A DNA stretch of 64,000 nt from Hansfordia pulvinata (lineage: Eukaryota > Ascomycota > Sordariomycetes > Xylariales): positions 496,001 to 560,000 of the forward strand of contig BJKQ01000006.1 in assembly GCA_006538405.1 (NCBI GenBank), written 5' to 3'. Within the stretch, counting starts at the first letter, position 1, and each line of letters starts with the position of its first letter. Positions 33,601 to 42,858 of this stretch are shown one piece after another. Position numbers and translations under genes: made by a program. Under the pieces are notes generated by a model, which was not told where the DNA came from, made no database searches, and was given only the letters and a program-made list of their open reading frames with translations.

Positions 33601-35241
33601 ATGGGCTTTCGCGACTGGCTCGACAAGATGAAGGGCCTCGCAACCCACGCCTCCTACCAATACTCGGCCTTGCCCGAGAATGTCTCCCGCGAGGAGCTCG
33701 GCCGCCGCGCCCAGGCCTGGGCCGACCGCCACCGCGCCGCCGTCAAGATCACCGTCGTCGCCATGCTGGCCATCGCCGGCGGCTGGTTCTTCTTCGGCTC
33801 CGGGTATGCCAGCTCCGCCGCCCTGCTCCATCGCCCGTCGTCGCACGCGACCGCGCGCACCGCTAACCTGGCCTCCGCCGCCTTGCCAGACACACCTGGG
33901 CCACCCACCGGCCTTGCGACAGCCCCGAACGCGGCTTCCAGTGCCACGCCGACATCTCGCACTCCTGGGGCCAGTACTCGCCCATATTCTCCGTGCCCTC
34001 TGAGATCCCCGCCGAGATCCCCGCCGGCTGTCGCGTCACCTTCGCGCAGGTCCTGTCGCGCCACGGCGCCCGCGACCCCACCACCGACAAGACCGAGACC
34101 TACGCCGACCTCGTCGGCCGCCTGCACAGCGACGTGACAAAGTACGACAGGCGCGTCGAGTTCATCCGGGACTACAACTACACCCTGGGCGCCGACATGC
34201 TGACCGGGTTCGGCAAGCAGCAGCTGGTCAACTCGGGCGTCAACTTCTACCAGCGGTACGGCGCCCTGGCCCGCGCCGAGTCGCCCTTTGTCCGCTCGGC
34301 CGGGCAGCAGCGGGTCGTCGACTCGGCGGAGAAGTGGACCGAGGGCTTCCACCGGGCGCGCGAGGCGGACGAGTCCACCGAGGCGCCCGACGCCTTCCCC
34401 TACGACATCCTGGCGATCCCCGAGGGCGCCGGGCAGAACAACACGCTCAACGACAAGCTGTGCACGGCCTACGAGGAAGGGCCGGACCTGGGCAAGGAGG
34501 CGCAGCTCGAGTGGGTGGCCGTGTTCGCGCCGCCCATCACGCAGAGGCTCAACGCGGCCATGCCCGGCGCCAACCTGTCCGACACGGACACGGTGCACCT
34601 GATGGACCTGTGCCCCTTCAACGTGGTGGCGTCGGACGACGGCGCCCTGTCGCCGTTCTGCGGCCTGTTCACGACCGACGAGTGGCACGGCTACGACTAC
34701 TACCAGACGCTGGGCAAGTGGTACGGCTACACCAGCGGCCACCCGCTGGCGCCGTCGCGCGGCGTCGGCTTCGTCAACGAGCTCATCGCCCGGCTGACGG
34801 GCCGGCCCGTGCGCGACCGCACCAGCACCAACGCCACCCTCGACGGCTCCGAGGCCACCTTCCCGCTGGGCCGCGCCCTGTACGCCGACTTCAGCCACGA
34901 CAACGACATGGGCAGCATCTACGCCGCCATGGGCCTCTACAACGCCACCGCGCCGACCGCCCTGCCCACCACCGAGAAGCGGAGCCCCCGCCAGACCCAC
35001 GGCTACTCGGCCAGCTGGGCCGTGCCGTTCGCCGCGCGCATGTACGTCGAGAAGCTGGCCTGCGGGGCCGGCGCCGGGGAGGGGAGGAGGAGGAGGAGAT
35101 GGTGCGCGTACTCGTGAATGACCGCGTGATACCGCTGATGGGCTGCGGCGCCGACGACCTGGGCCGCTGCGGCCTGCGCAGCTTTGTCGACAGCCTGAGT
35201 TTCGCGCGCGGCGGTGGCCGCTGGACCAGTGCTTTGTCTGA
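33601..35241 (+). CDS. histidine acid phosphatase (3-phytase-like), membrane-anchored, C-terminal frameshifts
   Basis: Exon 1 is 33601-33803 and exon 2 starts at 33890, across an 86-nt intron (GTATGC donor, GCTAAC branch, CCAG acceptor). The product has a short N-terminal cytosolic segment and one hydrophobic helix (about 48-66, [20 protein letters not shown]), so it is probably a type II membrane protein rather than a secreted phytase. The family pattern follows: [39 protein letters not shown] (active-site RHGARDP near 125-131), and the proton-donor HD in FSHDND (about 407-408). The strict frame stops at 35117, but the conserved C-terminus continues in the -1 frame ([23 protein letters not shown]). 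It then needs another -1 step at about 35224 to end in DQCFV at 35241. The family hydrolyses phosphomonoesters, including phytate. Either the sequence has two single-base deletions or the allele is damaged. Confidence 0.85.
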
Positions 35242-36822
35242 TCCAGGCGAGCATGGCGTCGTGCGAGGGTATGGGTCGGCAGATTCTCGCGAGACCAAAG
35301 CGTCGTGCTTGCGAAATGATATATAGACAGAACGAGCGGACATCTGCCTTTGGGAGTTTTTTTTCTATTAGTTCCTTTTTTTCCTTTTCTTTTCAAAACG
35401 CTCAGAATGGCGACCGTTACATACCCAGCAACAGCGCTACTTCATCAATTATCCAGCAACCAGAAAAATGGAACAGAAGAAAGGGAATGACATCGCGCAT
35501 ACCGAGCCAACGTCGACCGCCAAGGTGTGTGTGTGGCTTACACTGGAGCCAGCCGGCCACAGCCTCGATCTCGCCGCGCAGCCGTCCACCTCACGACCAG
35601 GGTCGCGTCGCGGAAGGGAAGAGATTCCCGATCCGGGCTCTTGGAGACACGGGGATTGTCAAGGGCGGTGGTGGGTGGGGCCGTGGCAAGCCCTATTCAT
35701 GCGCCCGGCGCGGTCTGGCCCACCCGCTCAAACTCGTGTCCTCTTTAGTCGAGTTAGTCAAGGGGCTGTGCCTGGCGGCTAACACTACGATTGATAGACA
35801 GGTGCAGTCCCGTGAGGCGTCAGAGGTATATCAAAGTCCCCAGGGCTCGCGGCTACAGAGGGCTAGACGACAGAAGTCGGTTGAGGCTACATGTAGGATG
35901 AACCACGGCCTGCAGCTTGGAAATCGCAACTGTCAAGGGCGAATGCATGCTAGTTGCTCCCTCCGACCAGCTGACACTCCCGACCATCTCCACGCGGCTC
36001 TGTTCTATTTCCTCGCTTCGCAGCCCCCCAGCGCCGGATGGAGCCGCGCCCTCTGTCGAACTCCGGTAGAATGTGAGATGGGCCACGCCTGAGCCAAGTC
36101 AAGAACAGTGCCCCGGAGGTTCCCAGAATCAGTGGCGTCGTCGAATGATCGCCACAGTGTTGGGTCTTCAGACGAGCGGCTGGCGGCATTTCCCGGTCTG
36201 CGTGCCCTTGATCACCGCGGCAGCCGTCGGTAGTAATGAAGCGAGCTGTCCTCATCAATGAGACGAGAACTGTGGTCGAAGAAACGTACAGCCGTCCGGT
36301 GCGGCGCTGGGCAGTCGATTTCTGTTACTGGGAGCTTGACACCAGGCTGTAAAATCTGACCGGTGATCTTGAAATAGACCACCTTGAGTGTCTTGGCCCA
36401 TGCCGTGCAGCAGCCTCTTCCTCGTTGCGATTCCCTCGACGAGTGAAGTAGCGGGCCCCAATGGCTACCGAGGCACCTTAAACATTGTCACCCCAGGTGA
36501 CGATTCGTCGAACGTGCCACACCCCACAGGCCTGTCTCGCGCAGTTTTCTCGCCGCTGAATGTTTGGTACTGGCAATGATGGGTTGAGCGACTGGCATTT
36601 GCCGTGGTTCTGAGTTCAGATCCACGGAAGCGCCCGCGTCACCCTGCTGAGCGGACAAAGACCTCCCGCACTTGGGGAGAATAGTGAAGATATAAAGTCC
36701 ACTTACAGATCTCAGAGCCGGTACGATGAGGGCTCACCCAAATTGGCTGACTCAACCAACGAGAGATTGAACAACACTCGTATCCGAACAAAGGCAAGGA
36801 CAATTATTCGGAAGAAGTAATC
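35242..36822. other. intergenic, no gene supported
   Basis: A 292-codon frame at 35214-36092 begins inside the phytase 3' end and lacks motifs. The rest has only short frames. A TC-rich promoter-like stretch precedes the secreted-protein gene. Confidence 0.45.
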
Positions 36823-37669
36823 ATGCTTCCTCACCTCCTACTCAGCGCCGTGCTGCCTGTCACCAGTCTGGCGAGTGCGGCTCTGTCAGAATCCGAGCCG
36901 GTGAGTATCGTACAGATCAAACCTGGGGCCGCCGTCAACTTCCATCGAAAAAAACTTCCGCTTTTGAGGCATTCCACATACCTTAGGTCCTCTCATACAT
37001 GATGCACACTTGCACCAACAAGGATCCCAGAGAGAGGAGACGATCAAGAGGAAAGTGAGGGGGGAAGAAAGCAGCGCTGACCCACCATCCCAGAATCTCA
37101 CACCCCGCCTGCCCGACGACGCCGAAGCTGAGGCTCAGTACGATTCGCAGAAGAACCAACTCCCCGTGGACCCGCAGGGCTACTGGCACCTAGGAGACGA
37201 CGGGGTGCTGCGGTCGCTGGACAGCCGCCACAACGTCCTGGGGTGGGCGGCGGCGCCCCCTTCGGCCATTGCGCGTGAGATCGAGGACTGGCCGCACAGC
37301 GAGGACCGCGCGCACCTGCGCCGGGTGTATCGGGGCGTGGACGGGCGCACCGTCGAGCAACCCGGGAAGCTTGAGGACCGACAGGTGCACCAAATCGCGC
37401 GGCGCAACTTTGGGGCACCGGGCAAGGACGGCCCACCGGCTGCCGGCGGTCCAAGCAGCAGCAGCAGCAGCAGCAGGGTTTTGTCGGAGAACCCGGCCGC
37501 GATCGTGGTCCGCAACGGCCTGGGGAAGAGGATTCCCGTCTTCTGCGCCATCAGGGGCAAGAAGTGCAGCATGTCCATAGGCTGCGCGACCCCCAGAGCA
37601 TGCGTGTGCAGGTACATGGACAGCTACGTGGAGCCATCGTGCCAGCGCGGCCCTGACATTGACGACTGA
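36823..37669 (+). CDS. secreted protein with six-cysteine C-terminal domain
   Basis: Exon 1 (36823-36900) encodes a signal peptide, MLPHLLLSAVLPVTSLASA, likely cut before ALSES. An intron with a GTGAGT donor leads to exon 2. The best in-phase acceptor is at 37030 (ATCCCAG), giving exon 37031-37669 and about 239 residues; other acceptors are possible. The middle contains a stretch YWHLGDDGVLRSLDSRHNVL and a poly-Ser tract. The last 45 residues carry six cysteines (IPVFCAIRGKKCSMSIGCAT, then ACVCRY and EPSCQ), enough for three disulfides. No known family is recognised. Small secreted cysteine-rich proteins in fungi often act at the cell surface or in interactions with hosts or competitors; nothing in the sequence decides the role. 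Confidence 0.65.
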
Positions 37670-37739
37670 GGCAGAAGGGGCCTGTGAGCCTATGCGTACA
37701 AACTATCGCTACTGTATGGGGAAAGGAGGCTGCCTGGAA

Positions 37740-37815
37740 GGGGCCGGAGGGGGGAGGGGAGGGGAGGGGAGGGGAGGGGAGGGGAGGGGAGGGAGGGGAG
37801 GGGAGGGGAGGGAGG
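37740..37815. repeat. GGGGA-repeat polypurine tract
   Basis: About 75 bases of GGGGA/GGGA repeats just 3' of the secreted-protein gene. All purine on the plus strand; it could form G-quadruplex or triplex structures. Confidence 0.85.
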
Positions 37816-38971
37816 TCGAGTGTCTACCTATATATCGGGAGATACCGTCTGTTCATCGTGAGAATCGTTGGCGGTATTTGCGGCGAGGTTGCGCAACATG
37901 GTGCAACGGAAACCTGCGGCCTTTGGGAGCTGATTCTGTCTAAAATCGAATACCTAAGTAAAATGATTCGAGATAAAACCCGGTGTGTCGTTGAACATCC
38001 ATGGCGAGGGCAGTGAATGTAGGCCTTCTCCAGGCGGATGCAGAGCTATGAGTGCCTGCGCCGCAGAAGACCGGAGACCAGGAGTCCGAATCCCCAAGTC
38101 ACAGCCCGTTGCTCGAGCCGCTGACCATCCCACTGCCACGTCCGTGCCTTCCAGAGTCGAATTGTTTGCAAGGTCGGGCGCCTGCCAGCTCTGGGTACGG
38201 TCGGCTACTTAAGCACGTATACCCAACCCACCGTAGCTACAGCAGCGAGCTACAGTAGACACATGTACGAACAAATACGACTACGAAGCACGTACCAAGC
38301 GTACCGCAGCAACGGAACCAGCGCCAGAAGAGAGCACTCCCCGGTGGATCCAGCCGATCTGCATGCTGGAGCCCGTTAACGTTGGCCCGCAAGCTGGAGC
38401 ATGAATGACAGGCAGAGCTACGAGTGAGTACCTACCCTTGTACGCCGGCCAAGTCCCCCAGCCTGGGCATGACTGGACTGACTGCTGCTCACCTCCCTCC
38501 GTCCACAATCACCGACGCCTCGCCCCCGACGACAGCCCCATGCACACAGTCACGAACGGACCAAGTGACGCCCCTCGACTTCAGACGACTTTTCCTCTAC
38601 TACCCCAGCCGCGCCGCTGTCTGCCTTCCACCTACCACCCCTTACAGTACTGTCGCATCCGACTCCAGCACCCCCTTCCGGCGCCTCCGAGCCACCACTC
38701 CTAGCTTCCGCTGCCGCAACTCTTCCCAGCGCACCGCCGGCCCGACTGCCTGTCTACGGCCTCTCGCCTCCCGCCTCATCAGGCCAATGCAGCCCGCGGC
38801 CAACTGGCCACTGTATTTCGAGAGACCTATCCAGCCCCGACGCCACGCCGGCATCGTGCCCTTGGCCTCCCCTGCTTGAGGGACTCGCCCGCGGCAGGCC
38901 AAGAGCAGATATTCTGCCAGCACCTCGATCCCAAACAGCGCCGACGCCGCGAGCGTCCACGCCTTGACACC
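37816..38971. other. intergenic and leader of the next gene
   Basis: No gene is supported. The final 500 bases are CT-rich and C-rich, which fits an untranslated leader of the gene starting at 38972. Confidence 0.45.
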
Positions 38972-39748
38972 ATGGTGTCCCCCGCGGGCACCTTCTTCAT
39001 AGTCCTCTTCGTCCTGCTCTTTGTCGCGGCCGCCGGCTGGATCGTATTCACGCAGCTGCGTGCCCGACGCTTAGGCGTATGTCTTGCTACACATGCTCCC
39101 CTTTCCAATTCCCCTCAGGCCAAATGCCAGTTCGCTCGCTGACCCCGTCTTTGGACCAGCTTCCTCCCCCGACCCTGGCATCCTACAACCCATTTGCCCG
39201 CAAGGATACATCGGCATACGGCGGGCCTTCCCCCGCCCCGGGAGGCATCCGCGGCTGGTTCAACGATCGAATGGCCGCCTTTCGCTCGTCGAAAAACTCG
39301 CGCTCGGCCCAAGGCGCCTACGAGCAGCCCCTCAACGGCGGCGGCGGCGGCGGCGGCCAGCGCCGCGGCTTCGGGCCCCTGGACCCAGACGAGGCATGGG
39401 ACGCTCGGGTGGGCCACGAGAGCGACTACGCTCCCTACGAGCAGGAGATGGGCGGGTTTTCGTCTAACGCCCGGGGGCGCGGCTTCAACGATGAGCTGGA
39501 GACGCCCTACGGCCGCAGCTACAACGACCACTACGACGAGGAGAGGGGGCGACCGCGCAGCCGCAGCCCGGGGGCACCGGCGGCGCCCAACCCCTTTGAC
39601 GACAGGGCAGCCGAGCCCAGCAACATGAGCCTCCGGGGGGTGAGTCCGAGGCCGCTGGACACGCGGTCTGCGAACCGGCACTCGGGGGAGTCGGCCCGGG
39701 GGGAGCCCCACATCGGAGCGCAGATCCATCTTCAGAGAGAACGTGTAG
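38972..39748 (+). CDS. small single-pass membrane protein (fungal 'acid phosphatase-like' family)
   Basis: Exon 1 (38972-39076) encodes an N-terminal membrane anchor, TFFIVLFVLLFVAAAGWIVF, then TQLRARRLG. An 83-nt intron (GTATGT donor, CTGAC branch, CCAG acceptor) joins to 39160 onward, LPPPTLASYNPF. The soluble part has GIRGWFNDRMAAFR, GAYEQPLNG, a Gly run, RRGFGPLDPDEAWDARVGHE, and an NPFDD/PSNMSLRGVSPRP motif. This order is what I know from a conserved ascomycete family often labelled acid phosphatase-like, without a phosphatase active site. The family usually ends ERRSIFRENV or similar. That end is present at 39717-39748, but only in the +1 frame after the six-G run at 39698-39703. The unshifted frame runs on to 39888. 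Confidence 0.75.
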
Positions 39749-40601
39749 CCTTGTGGTTGTTTCCGGTCATCGGGCAGCAGAGGACTCGGGAGATTCGAGT
39801 CCAAGGCGGACGACGGAAGAGGAGAGGCTGTTTCCTGTTGTGGCCGGTGTATTTTTCCGCACGGCGATGCGCGCCTGGGCGAGGATAGACGGACGGCTCT
39901 GTCGGGATCCAAGCACACAGGCGTGGCGTCGCATGCGCGTGTTGGGCATGGTGACGGCGTTGTTGGCGATTTGCAGCTCGAAATAGTTTGTTATTAAGTG
40001 TCCGTTGTGTGTGGCGACTGCGCGCCCGGCAGCCGAATGCGCGCGGGAGCTGCTCCTGGGCGAGGTGAGCGTGCTTGGTTGGCGGGCGCCAAGCGCCAGG
40101 GTTTGCAGTTTGAATGCATCTCGTTGAATTGTTCTATGGGCTGGCGTCTGCCGATCGAGGTGCTGCGTGGCGCTCTGCTGCGTCGGATCGCTTCGATTGT
40201 CTATTAGTACGTGTATCTGACCTGAGGACAGCTCGAGGCCGAGTCGGATCCATTGTACGAGTACTCGCGTTGTGAAGGATGCTAATAATAGGTGCACCTC
40301 AACCACCAGCGCCACATTGGAGCCAGCAGCCAAGTCAAGATGCAAGATGGGCCGGGTGCAGCCAATAGCCAATAGGAGGGCGGCTCGCGGGCGCTGGCAC
40401 AGGCACAGGCACAGGCATCGGACGGCTTCTTTCTGCCCCTCCCCCGCCGTCGTCCACGTCCGCAAAGTGCCGATCCTTGAGCACTCCGACATTGATCATT
40501 CCTCGCCTGGCCCCGCCGTGCACGACTTTGCTCATTACTGCCACCAGCCCGCATCTGTTGGCTCTTTGCATTCTTATTCTCCTCCTCCGCAGCAGTTCAC
40601 C
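39749..40601. other. intergenic, no gene supported
   Basis: Frames in this stretch overlap on both strands and lack motifs. A palindromic GTACGAGTACTCG lies at 40255-40267, and GGCACAGGCACAGGCACAGG short repeats are at about 40396. Confidence 0.45.
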
Positions 40602-41853
40602 ATGGCCGATCTCAACCTGGAAGAGATCCGCGACGTCATGATTGCCGCGGCCTTTGAGGCGGGCAACATGATCCTGGCGGCCAACCCCTGGGACACGCCG
40701 CCCGACACTAAGCTAAACTGTACGTGCGAATTGCTAACCTGTCCCTCTCCCGTCTCTCTCTCTCTCTCTTTCGCATTTGATGAGAGTCTGCATTCGGGCA
40801 TCATCACGGTGCTCGGGTGCAGATTGCCCCGCATCTAATGGAAGACGGTGGCTCATTTCTTATTTTTATCCTCTCCCCTCCTCTCGTTCGCCTCTATCAC
40901 AAGTGAAGTCCAGAAAACCACGCTGACTCTTTCTCCCTTCCTTTCCCTCCCACCACAGCCGCCGACATTGTGACGGAGACGGACAAGGCGGTGGAGGCGC
41001 TCGTCTCGGCGGCGCTGTCGCGGGCGTACCCTTCGTTCGCGTTTGTGGGCGAGGAGACGTGGCAGCCGGGGGCGGGCATCGGCGAGGGGCCGACGTTCGT
41101 GGTGGACCCGATCGACGGGACGACCAACTTTGTGCACGGGTTCCCGCACTGCTGCGTGTCGCTGGGGCTGGCGGTCGGGCGGCGGCCCCGCGTGGGCGTC
41201 GTGTACAACCCGGCTCTCGACACGCTGTACACCGCGGTCGAGGGCGGGGGCGCCTTCGTGACGGTGGGCAGGAGGTGGGCTGCCGAGGCTGGCGTCGGGG
41301 TCGTCGAGGGCGAGCGCGCCGGGGGCCGCGTCCGGAGGCTGCCGCTGACGGCGGGCCGGGACACGGGGCGCGCGCCGGCGCTGGGCGGGCTGGACTCGGC
41401 GCTGGTGGCCACCGAGGTCGGGAGCCAGCGGGAGGGGGCCAACTTTGCGCTCAAGATGGAGGTGTACCGGAGGCTGTGCGCTGCGAAGAGCAGCAGCAGC
41501 AGCAGCAGCGGTGATGAAGCCGGTCAAGGGGCAGGAGGAGGAGGAGGTGCCATGACGCAGGGCCTGCGCAGCCTGGGCAGCGCGGCGCTCAACCTGTGCG
41601 GGGTGGCGGCGGGCCAGCTGGACGCGTACTGGGAGGGCGGGTGCTGGGCGTGGGACGTGTGCGCGGGGTGGTGCGTGCTGGCGGAGGCGGGAGGGGTCAT
41701 GGCCGGCGGCAACCCGGGCGACTGGCGGCCCGACATCGACGGGCGCAAGTACCTGGCCGTCCGGCCGCGGCCGAGGCGGCGCAGCAGCGGGCGCTGGTGG
41801 AGGAGTTCTGGGCCGTCATGGGCGGGCTGGGGGAGATGGAGTACGAGAGCTGA
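40602..41853 (+). CDS. inositol monophosphatase family protein
   Basis: Exon 1 (40602-40719) encodes MADLNLEEIRDVMIAAAFEA. A 239-nt intron (GTACGT donor, CCACAG acceptor) leads to exon 2 from 40959. IMPase motifs are clear: DIVTETDKAVE, GEET (70-73), the metal-binding DPIDGTTNF (89-97) and the C-terminal WDVCAGWCVLAEAGG (from 271), so all metal ligands of the Li+-sensitive fold are present. Expected activity is hydrolysis of myo-inositol monophosphate in inositol recycling. A Ser run and poly-Gly insert (about 41492-41550) sit between motifs. The strict frame continues to 41899 with an Arg/Trp-rich, atypical end. The family-like C-terminus (ALVEEFWAVMGGLGEMEYES) is in the -1 frame from about 41770 and stops at 41853. 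Confidence 0.9.
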
Positions 41854-42858
41854 GGGGCGCCGTGGTCAGGGTTTGGGAGAGGAGGGTGAGGTGAGGTGAG
41901 GTGAGGTACTGGCCGGGCAGAGGGCAAGCAAGGCAAGTACAGGGCAGGGCAGGGCAGGGCAGGGTAGGATACGAGTAGAAACTATGGGCTTTGTGTCTTG
42001 GTGGTGTCTCTCCCTTGAGCCGCGCGTGGGTTTTGACGATGGTGGTTTAGTACATAAGGTACATATAGGCAGGTAAGCACCTGCCTTACTTACTAGGTAC
42101 CGGGTCTGGCCCGGCGGTGGGGGCTGATAGACGATCGATAGAGCGAGCAGCATACCTTCCCTACCGACCGTACCTGCCTACATAATGAAACGTAAGGTAC
42201 CTTACCCATCCTCTGCCCTCCCACGTGTTTCTACTCTACCCAAGGAGGCAGTCAGGTCAGTAGGTTAAGTAGCCTCCCCCGGCCTCTTGTCTGCTACGAG
42301 TCTTTAGAGCCACGACAGTCTCAGACACGCGAGGGCCGCCTTGGCTTTGGGGCCTCTGCAGATAGATGCCCCTTGCAAGCAACACTGAACGCGACTCCCC
42401 CCCCCCGGCGACAAGACGGCTGCCCTGGCGTTCCTTGTAGACGCAGATACCGATGCAGATGGACGGGGCCCGCGGCTTTTCTTGTCCCTTTGTCTCAGAG
42501 CCAACGACGCACGCATTCTTCACGCCTTCTGGATCCCCCGCTCCCCCTCGTGCTATCTGAATCGACGATATGACCGCACCCCCTTTGTAACAATGGGAGG
42601 CACCTCTTGGGCAGGTACTTAGGGGGAGCTCTGTCCCGCGACGGCGCGATGTGATGCGTCTCGAGAGAGGTTCGTGCTCCTTGCCCAATCTTCTGATCTT
42701 CTCTGGTAGCCAGCCGGGCATGAGAGAGCGACCACTCGATCGCGAGCTATACTGACGGCGACAAGACTGTGACCTCACTTCTTTTTTTCTTCTTCTTCGG
42801 CCTCCCCCTGGGCAGAGTTTTGATCTTTAGTGAGCAGTGAGCAGGGGTGTGAGAAATC
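41854..42858. other. intergenic, no gene supported
   Basis: This stretch has GGTGAGGTGAGGTGAGG repeats at 41885-41907 and GGCAGGGCAGG repeats at 41942-41965, and several AGGTAC motifs near 42055-42200. No frame shows family motifs. Confidence 0.45.

Noticed and set aside
35040..35241. Programmed ribosomal frameshifting as an explanation for the phytase C-terminus
   Set aside because: Two shifts would be needed, no slippery heptamer plus structure is evident, and similar shifts occur in unrelated genes of the window.
33654..35396. 580-codon minus-strand frame opposite the phytase-like gene
   Set aside because: It is a GC-rich shadow of the phytase exon, with Val/Gly/Arg-rich composition and no motif, while the plus strand has a clear enzyme.
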